Part shown: positions 1-3,933 of the stretch, piece after piece
Numbering within the stretch: position 1 is the stretch's first letter
Layout: every line of letters begins with the position of its first letter
DNA from: Nitrososphaerota archaeon
GTDB taxonomy: Archaea > Thermoproteota > Nitrososphaeria > Nitrososphaerales > Nitrosopumilaceae
NCBI GenBank assembly: GCA_016200035.1
Contig: JACQFM010000186.1
Span: 1 to 5,348 of the forward strand
Reading direction: 5' to 3'
DNA: 5,348 nt
Notes under the pieces: model-generated
What the model was told of the DNA's origin: nothing
Databases searched by the model: none
Seen by the model: only the letters and a program-made list of their open reading frames with translations
Program-made: the position numbers and the translations under genes

Positions 1-799
1 ATTGCCTTAACGCATAGGCAACAGGGTTTTCGGAATATACCTGTGCGGCTTCTTCAAATTTCTTTGCAACTAGCACTTCTGATTCGCCATATGTTACTCG
101 CGCACTCTTTTCACGTTCTGCCTGTGCCTGCATTGACATTGCAGATTCCAGCTCTTGTGGGATTATGACCTGACGAATCTCAACACCAGTGACTTCGACA
201 CCCCAGTTACTTGCCTCGCTTTCTATTATGGTTCTAACGTGGGAATTGATTTCCTCCCTTTTTGAGAGTATATCTTGGAATAGTGAAGAGCCTATATTGT
301 TGCGGAGTGTAGTCTGAGAAACCTGTTGAATCATCTGGTTAAAGTTTTCGACATTTAATATGGCGTCTTTAGCTCGCTGTTCAATTATTTTGTAACGAAG
401 AATTGCGTCGATAGTTACTGGGACATTATCTTTTGTAAGCATCCTTTCTGCTTTGAATTCGCTTACTTTTTCTCTGATATCTACTACGAGAATATTGTCT
501 GCAAAAGGTAGTCGGGTCTGTACCCCAGCTCCAACCTGTCTATTGTATTTTCCCAGACGAAGTATTATCGCTCTTTCATATTGTTTGATTATCATTAGAA
601 ATGCTGAAACGATAACTACAATTCCGGCAGCTACTGCAAGATAGATCATTAACTCGTTTTGAAAGAAGAGACCAATGCCAATACCAATGATTAGAATTAG
701 TATTCCTAGTATAACATGAGAACCAGATCCTTTTTGACTTACTAATTTGTATGCGAGATCATATGGTGAGTATCGGCTAGACAATTCTCTGTCTTGCAC
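1..799 (-). CDS. SPFH/stomatin-like membrane protein (slipin), 3' end outside window
   Basis: Translation of the complement gives an open frame of 266 codons that leaves the window before its stop. SPFH-domain proteins assemble into membrane-bound oligomeric rings and often influence membrane proteases; bacterial and archaeal slipins are commonly paired with an NfeD-type protein, which would lie beyond the left edge if present. Two hydrophobic stretches are seen near residues 29-46 and 51-71, followed by the SPFH domain (about 72-230) with family hallmarks: QYERAIILRLGKY, LTKDNVPVTIDAILRY, SQTTLRNNIG, KREEIN, WGVEVTGVEIRQVIIPQEL and a QAQAEREKSARV segment leading into the helical C-terminus. 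The start is taken as GTG at 799 because an in-frame TAG lies at 809-811 and the first hydrophobic segment precedes the first ATG (647-649). TTG at 784 is an alternative. Canonical stomatins usually have one hydrophobic segment, so the extra N-terminal one is notable. The family call is firm; the exact start and partners are not. Confidence 0.92.
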   Translation of the reverse strand, partial: MQDRELSSRYSPYDLAYKLVSQKGSGSHVILGILILIIGIGIGLFFQNELMIYLAVAAGIVVIVSAFLMIIKQYERAIILRLGKYNRQVGAGVQTRLPFADNILVVDIREKVSEFKAERMLTKDNVPVTIDAILRYKIIEQRAKDAILNVENFNQMIQQVSQTTLRNNIGSSLFQDILSKREEINSHVRTIIESEASNWGVEVTGVEIRQVIIPQELESAMSMQAQAEREKSARVTYGESEVLVAKKFEEAAQVYSENPVAYALRQ

Positions 800-860
800 C
801 CCTTTGCCCTAACATTTTAGAGTCTAATTCTTGATTCTGCATACTTTATCTGTTTAACCC

Positions 861-871
861 AAGTATAAAAA
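861..871 (-). promoter_or_regulatory. TATA-like box for the slipin gene
   Basis: On the complement this reads TTTTTATACTT, a good archaeal TATA element. Initiation about 25 bases downstream would fall near 840, leaving a leader of about 40 nt before the GTG start at 799. No clear Shine-Dalgarno was seen, although a G-run abuts the GTG. Confidence 0.45.
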
Positions 872-973
872 TCAATGATCCCTGTTAATCCATGGATCTT
901 GATAAATTAAAACACAATCTGATTTTTGTAGATTCTTTTCACTAAACAACAATGTGTAAAAATTCTCAAACTA

Positions 974-1132
974 TCAATCTAGTTCGAATGAAGGTCTGAA
1001 TTGAACATCAAAACCCGGGCTGTTTCCAGCGAATTCCTTTATCGTGATAATTTTGCATATTTTCGTTTGTAACTCTGAATGTTCTGTGAACTTTTTTCTA
1101 CAGATAGGACACACTAGCTCACGACGTGCCAA
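974..1132 (-). CDS. Small CPIC-motif protein, possible zinc-binding (hypothetical)
   Basis: This minus-strand frame encodes about 52 residues from a TTG at 1132 to a TGA at 974-976; a GTG at 1114 would give 46. There is no ATG start. The protein begins ARRELVCPICRKKFTEHSEL, with a CPIC knuckle at residues 8-11 and a third Cys at 26, followed by an FAGNSPGF segment and an acidic end. The first half resembles one half of a small zinc finger of the kind common in archaeal mini-proteins, but the second metal-ligand pair is incomplete (a His at 18 and Cys 26 are candidates). An in-frame TAG lies two codons before the TTG. A TATA-like element about 28 bases upstream would allow a leaderless TTG start. 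No function is assigned. The short length and the non-ATG start keep confidence moderate; it could be a chance frame. Confidence 0.42.
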   Translation of the reverse strand: MARRELVCPICRKKFTEHSELQTKICKIITIKEFAGNSPGFDVQFRPSFELD

Positions 1133-1154
1133 ACAGACAAACTAAGAACTTCAA

Positions 1155-1166
1155 TTATTAAAAAAT
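1155..1166 (-). promoter_or_regulatory. TATA-like box for the small CPIC-protein gene
   Basis: On the complement the stretch reads as TTTTTTAATAAT. Its centre is about 28 bases upstream of the TTG at 1132, close to the archaeal TATA-to-start distance. It would therefore support a leaderless transcript of the small gene. AT-rich DNA makes such matches frequent. Confidence 0.3.
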
Positions 1167-1262
1167 GTCTATCTTGTAATTCTCGGTATTAAAAAAGACC
1201 TATTACGAAAGATTTTCGATGAATACAATCAGTTGGATAATACATGATCTATATTGATCAGC

Positions 1263-1276
1263 TTTTTATTTTAAAA
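1263..1276 (+). promoter_or_regulatory. TATA-like promoter of the structured RNA
   Basis: The run TTTTTATTTTAAAA is centred about 24 bases before 1293, where the 5' arm of the RNA's terminal helix begins. This is the spacing expected between an archaeal TATA box and the transcription start. A perfect inverted repeat (1245-1260) lies immediately upstream, where a BRE or an activator/repressor site would be. Confidence 0.5.
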
Positions 1277-1292
1277 AGACGAATATATGTCA

Positions 1293-1517
1293 CCATCTGA
1301 CCGGCAAAGGTGAAGATGCGCTTGTCGAATTTGGAGATCAGGCGAAGGCTTGATTTTCTGGCTGGATAAGTGACCGTCAGCGCTTCCGCACGGGAAACTG
1401 TGTGGTAACACACGGGAATCTTCAGAAGTGTTGGTGAGGGAAAACCGAGTAGTGCGTAAGGTGCAAAACCGTGGCATCGCTTCAAAGGAAAGCCACATTC
1501 CACCGAAGGTCGGATGG
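1293..1517 (+). ncRNA. Candidate stand-alone structured RNA, about 225 nt, family unknown
   Basis: The block is visibly richer in G and C than its flanks and has no credible protein. Seen by hand: a 10-bp closing helix 1293-1302/1508-1517; hairpin 1337-1343/1348-1354 (7 bp, GAAG loop); hairpin 1374-1377/1390-1393 capped by GCG-CUUC-CGC; hairpin 1398-1404/1409-1415 (7 bp, GUAA tetraloop of the GNRA class); hairpin 1431-1435/1444-1448; and a long-range helix 1311-1319/1474-1484 with a two-base bulge, which competes with 1316-1322/1451-1457. The closing helix and three of the hairpins contain G-U pairs that would be A-C mismatches on the other strand, so the plus strand is favoured. A TATA-like box precedes it and a T4 run follows. 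Archaea keep RNase P RNA and SRP RNA of similar size, but I could not find the RNase P signatures (GAGGAAAGUC-like CRI, ACAGAA CRV) or the SRP helix-8 GGAA/AGCAG motif. The identity is left open. An 81-aa minus frame across it (1258-1503) is judged spurious. Confidence 0.66.
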
Positions 1518-1523
1518 CATTTT
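1518..1523 (+). terminator. Short T-run ending the structured RNA
   Basis: Four T residues (1520-1523) follow directly on the 3' arm of the closing helix. Archaeal RNA polymerase terminates at T-rich tracts, so an RNA end near here fits. The run is short, so the assignment is tentative. Confidence 0.35.
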
Positions 1524-1648
1524 ACTTGTTCTAAGTGAGGAAACTAAACTATTTTACTAATCTCCATAGTGGGTCCAGAATAAGGCCAAGATGCTGGATC
1601 ACATGATGCTGTATTGAAAATCAATCTGACACAACAGAAAAAAGATAG
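1524..1648. other. Gap between the RNA gene and the convergent RAM-domain gene
   Basis: No protein frame is convincing here. One hairpin can be drawn, 1572-1578 with 1594-1600 (seven pairs, one G-U, 15-base loop). It could belong to the 3' end of either convergent transcript. Nothing else was recognised. Confidence 0.3.
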
Positions 1649-1888
1649 TTAGGATTGACCCTTTACTTCCATCATGGTCAGAGTGGAACGAATATTATCC
1701 AATTTTCGGATTTTCCATGTGATTATGTCTCTTAGCTCCTCGACTGTTTTGGATTCTACTTTTGTTATAATGTCATAAGCACCAAATACTCCCTGCACAT
1801 CTCTGACACCTATTATTGACTTTAATTCCTGAATGACTGATTCTTCCGAGCCCATATTACAATTTATTAGAACATATGCTGTTACCAT
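1649..1888 (-). CDS. Stand-alone Lrp/AsnC ligand-binding (RAM) domain protein
   Basis: This 79-aa protein consists only of the RAM/AsnC_trans_reg fold; the N-terminal helix-turn-helix of full-length Lrp/AsnC regulators (about 150 aa) is absent. Visible family features are the first strand MVTAYVLINC, helix SEESVIQELK, the central VQGVFGAYDIITKVES segment (GxxDI is the usual core), and the closing strand pattern IRKLDNIRSTLTMMEV. RAM domains oligomerise and bind amino acids or other small effectors at the dimer interface. Single-domain members are frequent in archaea and may modulate full-length Lrp proteins or act as small-molecule sensors; that role is inference. The ATG at 1888 is supported by a TATA-like GATATATC about 24 bases upstream, implying a leaderless message. 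The gene is transcribed towards the structured RNA and divergently from msrA. Confidence 0.9.
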   Translation of the reverse strand: MVTAYVLINCNMGSEESVIQELKSIIGVRDVQGVFGAYDIITKVESKTVEELRDIITWKIRKLDNIRSTLTMMEVKGQS

Positions 1889-1908
1889 AACATATATTCA
1901 CAATCCTG

Positions 1909-1916
1909 ATATATCA
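1909..1916 (-). promoter_or_regulatory. TATA-like box for the RAM-domain gene
   Basis: The palindromic GATATATC lies about 24 bases from the ATG at 1888, the spacing expected for a leaderless archaeal transcript. Confidence 0.45.
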
Positions 1917-1967
1917 AGAATGTTCATAGCATAAAATCAAATTGGAGCTAATTTGGAATTAATCTAG

Positions 1968-1983
1968 AAAAATATTGTTATAC
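1968..1983 (+). promoter_or_regulatory. TATA-like promoter of msrA-msrB
   Basis: This AT-rich stretch holds AAATATT and TTATAC. The second is centred about 24 bases before the msrA ATG at 2004, so the message could be leaderless. The intergenic space shared with the divergent RAM-domain gene is 115 bases (1889-2003). Confidence 0.45.
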
Positions 1984-2003
1984 TCAGAGAAATAATCAAG
2001 TCT

Positions 2004-2504
2004 ATGGAGAATAACAATACAAAATTAGCTACGTTTGCTGCAGGTTGCTTCTGGGGTGTTGAGGAGGAGTTCAGGCAAATAAAAGGTGTAAGATCAACAA
2101 CGGTTGGATATACTGGAGGAAAATTTGAAAATCCGACATACCGTGATGTATGTACTGATAAAACAGGACATGCTGAGGCAGTACAAATTGAATACGACCC
2201 AAATGAGGTCTCATATGAAGAACTACTTGATGTCTTCTGGTCTATTCATAATCCCACAACGAAGAACAGACAGGGACCAGATACAGGCTCGCAGTACCGT
2301 TCCATGATTGCTTTTCATACACCAGAGCAGGAAGCAATTTCTAGAAAGTCGAAGGAATCTCTACAGGGATCAGGGAAATTCAAAAATGAGATTGTGACTG
2401 AGATTGTGCCTGCATCAACATTCTACAAAGCTGAAGAATATCATCAAAAGTACCACATGAAAAAAGGCGGCGGCAGCTGTTATGTGAGGCCAATGGCGGA
2501 GTGA
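2004..2504 (+). CDS. msrA: Peptide-methionine (S)-S-oxide reductase
   Basis: MsrA reduces the S diastereomer of methionine sulfoxide, free or in proteins, repairing oxidative damage in the cytoplasm with thioredoxin-type electrons. The 166-aa length is normal for the compact form. The catalytic motif GCFWG is at residues 14-18 with nucleophile Cys15. The substrate-binding region shows VGYTGG (35-39), GHAE (55-58) and the IHNPTT...GPDTGSQYRS block (81-100). A C-terminal Cys159 in GGGSCYVRP is the likely resolving cysteine; Cys50 is extra. There is no signal peptide. The ATG at 2004 is the only sensible start, fits the family N-terminus and lies at leaderless spacing from a TATA-like element. 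The msrB gene follows after 7 bases, giving cotranscription and repair of both sulfoxide epimers. Confidence 0.97.
   Translation: MENNNTKLATFAAGCFWGVEEEFRQIKGVRSTTVGYTGGKFENPTYRDVCTDKTGHAEAVQIEYDPNEVSYEELLDVFWSIHNPTTKNRQGPDTGSQYRSMIAFHTPEQEAISRKSKESLQGSGKFKNEIVTEIVPASTFYKAEEYHQKYHMKKGGGSCYVRPMAE
2498..2504 (+). promoter_or_regulatory. Shine-Dalgarno for msrB within the end of msrA
   Basis: GGAGTGA overlaps the msrA stop codon and leaves seven bases to the ATG at 2512. This favours ATG 2512 over the preceding TTG at 2509 as the msrB start and suggests translational coupling. Confidence 0.55.
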
Positions 2505-2511
2505 TGAATTG

Positions 2512-2913
2512 ATGACGCACAAAGTCTTGAAGAACGACGAGGAATGGAAAAAGCAACTCACCCCTGAACAATACAACGTAACAAGGAAAAAGGGAACTGA
2601 GATGCCATTTACAGGTCAGTATGTAAACACAAAGGAGAAGGGTCTCTACAAATGCGTTTGTTGTGGTAATGCTCTATTCAAATCTGATGACAAATTTGAT
2701 TCCGGCACTGGCTGGCCAAGTTTTACCAAGCCTGATAATGAATCAAACATAGAACAACATGACGACCACAGCCACTTCATGCAAAGGATAGAGGTAACAT
2801 GTGACAAGTGCGGAGCTCATCTTGGACATGTTTTTGATGACGGTCCTAATCCAACAGGGTTGAGGTATTGTATAAACTCCTGTGCATTGAAATTAGAAAA
2901 GGAATCGTCTTGA
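2512..2913 (+). CDS. msrB: Peptide-methionine (R)-S-oxide reductase
   Basis: MsrB reduces the R diastereomer of protein-bound methionine sulfoxide. From ATG 2512 the protein has 133 residues, a normal length; TTG 2509 would add one residue. Two CxxC pairs, Cys48/Cys51 (CVCC) and Cys97/Cys100 (CDKC), form the structural zinc site. Core motifs are KFDSGTGWPSF (61-71), HLGHVFDDGP (103-112) and the catalytic GLRYCINS (116-123 region) with Cys120 as nucleophile. Two points stand out. The usual resolving Cys in the SGCGWPSF position is Thr here, as in several eukaryotic MsrBs. An extra Cys123 also sits three residues after the catalytic one, making CINSC, where Ala or Ser is more usual. Cys123 could resolve the sulfenic acid; this is inference. 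The gene is the second of the msrA-msrB operon and is followed by a T8 tract. Confidence 0.96.
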   Translation: MTHKVLKNDEEWKKQLTPEQYNVTRKKGTEMPFTGQYVNTKEKGLYKCVCCGNALFKSDDKFDSGTGWPSFTKPDNESNIEQHDDHSHFMQRIEVTCDKCGAHLGHVFDDGPNPTGLRYCINSCALKLEKESS

Positions 2914-2942
2914 CAGTTATTTCTGCTTCATGTCTGCTTCAC

Positions 2943-2950
2943 TTTTTTTT
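2943..2950 (+). terminator. T8 tract ending the msrA-msrB operon
   Basis: Eight consecutive T residues occur 30 bases after the msrB stop and before the promoter of the next operon. Poly-T tracts without a stable hairpin are typical archaeal termination signals. Confidence 0.5.
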
Positions 2951-2995
2951 GACACATTAATTCGGATAAGATTTGGACATGATCTGGAAATCTGG

Positions 2996-3003
2996 TTTAA
3001 TAC
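2996..3003 (+). promoter_or_regulatory. TATA-like box for the winged-helix regulator operon
   Basis: TTTAATAC is centred about 25 bases before the ATG at 3025, implying a leaderless message. Confidence 0.5.
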
Positions 3004-3007
3004 CTGA

Positions 3008-3015
3008 TTGGCCAA
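3008..3015 (+). promoter_or_regulatory. Perfect palindrome TTGGCCAA, possible operator
   Basis: This 8-bp inverted repeat lies between the TATA-like box and the inferred start of the regulator gene. A bound dimer there would block initiation, so autoregulation by the downstream winged-helix protein is possible. It is short enough to be chance. Confidence 0.3.
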
Positions 3016-3024
3016 CTACGCATA

Positions 3025-3483
3025 ATGAAAACTAAAACAATAGTTTCTGAGCTAGTGCGCAAAGACTTACAGAACCAATTTTGCCAGATTCTCTATAGCT
3101 ATGTTTCAAAGAACATGCTGAAAAGCTCTTCAGAAGCGGACTCGGTGGCCAAAAGCAAGACAGATCCCAATACGAGAAGGCTAATCTCATATCTGTTCAC
3201 GGGCACACGTGGGGGAGCAAATAGGCTTAGGATAATTCTGCTTTTGGCCGAAAGACCTCTTAACCTTCACCAAATTTCAAAGGAGCTGGGCCTTGATTAC
3301 AACGCGATCCAATTCCACATTGAAGTTCTTGAAAAGAACAACCTAGTATCAAGAGTAGGGGAGCGTTATGGAGCTTTATTCTTTCTTTCTACGTTCCTTG
3401 AGCACAATATCGAAGCCTTTAACGAAATTATAGTGAAGCTGTACAAGAGTCTTAACATGAAATCCTTTGAAGAAACTAACTAG
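3025..3483 (+). CDS. Winged-helix (ArsR-like) transcriptional regulator
   Basis: The 152-aa protein carries a winged helix-turn-helix at about residues 62-122: RLRIILLLAERPLNLHQISK starts the fold, LGLDYNAIQFHIEVLEKNNL gives the recognition helix, and VSRVGERYGALFFLS the wing. The N-terminal 55 residues are basic and helical-looking with no known domain, and a short helix follows the wing (123-145). The single Cys at 20 and the lack of a metal-binding CxC near the recognition helix argue against a classical ArsR metal sensor. Archaeal wHTH proteins of this type are often encoded next to small membrane proteins, as here: a 94-aa three-helix protein starts 12 bases after the stop. The effector and targets are unknown. 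The ATG at 3025 is supported by the TATA spacing, and a palindrome in between may be its own operator. Confidence 0.88.
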   Translation: MKTKTIVSELVRKDLQNQFCQILYSYVSKNMLKSSSEADSVAKSKTDPNTRRLISYLFTGTRGGANRLRIILLLAERPLNLHQISKELGLDYNAIQFHIEVLEKNNLVSRVGERYGALFFLSTFLEHNIEAFNEIIVKLYKSLNMKSFEETN

Positions 3484-3484
3484 A

Positions 3485-3490
3485 AGAGGA
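3485..3490 (+). promoter_or_regulatory. Shine-Dalgarno-like site for the 94-aa membrane protein
   Basis: The purine-rich AGAGGA follows the regulator's stop and leaves five bases to ATG 3496. This supports that start over the internal ATG at 3508. Confidence 0.4.
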
Positions 3491-3495
3491 TCTTT

Positions 3496-3780
3496 ATGGA
3501 ACTACTAATGACTACAAGCGCAACGGTATCAGTAGCAAACATGATCGTGCTTGGTATTTTAGCTAGTGTCTTTTACAAAATTTACTCAGAAACAAAGGCA
3601 CAACTTCCACTGGGGATGATATTTTTTGTAGGGTTGCTTTTTTTGCATAATGTAATTGGGGTTTATACGTATTTTTCTGTGACAGAACTTTACTCCGTTG
3701 CTCTTATGCCATACCTTCTTGCTGTACATATCGCAGAACTTGGTGGTGTATTGATATTGCTTAAGGTGACACTACAATAG
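3496..3780 (+). CDS. Small three-helix membrane protein, unknown function
   Basis: The 94-residue protein has three hydrophobic segments: about 10-28, 39-60 and 66-89. A short charged loop (YSETKAQ) separates the first two. There is no signal peptide or known enzymatic motif. His51 in the second segment (LFLHNVIG) and His78 in the third (LAVHIAELGG) lie within the predicted membrane and could bind a metal or haem, but this is speculation. It is the second gene of an operon with the winged-helix regulator, 12 bases apart. The arrangement resembles archaeal pairs in which an ~90-aa three-helix protein (such as haloarchaeal DUF7521-type proteins, from memory) accompanies a wHTH regulator; membership is not established. 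A role in sensing at the membrane or in sequestering the regulator would fit the context. Confidence 0.82.
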   Translation: MELLMTTSATVSVANMIVLGILASVFYKIYSETKAQLPLGMIFFVGLLFLHNVIGVYTYFSVTELYSVALMPYLLAVHIAELGGVLILLKVTLQ

Positions 3781-3902
3781 GTTTGGCGGTAACATCGAGA
3801 CTGATATCTCAATTTTATGAATAAAACGAATCCCTTAAAGCACGAAACCTGAAGCTACAAGAAAGTAACGTAGCTTATGATTTGTATGAATTTGGAAAAA
3901 TG
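3781..3902 (+). other. Intergenic region before the DsbA gene
   Basis: There is no gene in the 153 bases between the small membrane protein and the preferred DsbA start (3934); the last 31 of these hold the TATA-like box, listed separately. An AT-rich inverted repeat TTTTAT-GA-ATAAAA occupies 3813-3826 and may be part of a termination or regulatory site. An in-frame ATG at 3877 would extend DsbA by 19 residues but lacks a TATA-like box at the right distance. Confidence 0.4.
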
Positions 3903-3910
3903 TTTATCTA
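3903..3910 (+). promoter_or_regulatory. TATA-like box for the DsbA gene
   Basis: TTTATCTA is centred about 27 bases before ATG 3934. It would place transcription initiation at that ATG and so exclude the longer reading from 3877. Confidence 0.45.
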
Positions 3911-3933
3911 ATCTTAGGGTCAAAAAGCGGCAA

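Noticed and set aside
453..644. Plus-strand 63-aa frame
   Set aside because: It lies antisense within the well-supported slipin gene and has no family resemblance.
892..945. 17-codon plus frame starting ATGGATCTT
   Set aside because: It is too short, has no upstream signal and lies in the promoter-side gap of minus-strand genes.
1258..1503. Minus-strand open frames of 81 and 75 aa across the structured RNA
   Set aside because: They overlap each other in different frames and coincide with the paired RNA block. Their low-complexity-free composition resembles no family, and openness in GC-richer structured RNA antisense is common.
1293..1517. Assignment as RNase P RNA, SRP RNA or cobalamin riboswitch
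   Set aside because: Size and closed ends are compatible with the first two, but the RNase P CRI/CRV motifs and the SRP helix-8 loop were not found. A GGGAAUC string and a GCCAC string recall parts of the cobalamin element, but its CCCGCAACUGU-type core is missing and no gene follows in sense.
1602..1630. C/D-box-like pair (ATGATG and CTGA)
   Set aside because: The box C is imperfect and the spacing of under 20 bases is too short for an archaeal C/D guide RNA.
2104..2307. Plus-strand 67-aa frame inside msrA
   Set aside because: It is an out-of-frame shadow of msrA, which has full family motifs.
2380..2571. Minus-strand 63-aa frame across the msrA-msrB junction
   Set aside because: It is antisense to two firmly identified genes.
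3877..3933. Longer DsbA start at ATG 3877
   Set aside because: It would place a polar 19-residue extension before a classical signal peptide, and the TATA-like box at 3903-3910 lies inside it at the right distance for ATG 3934.
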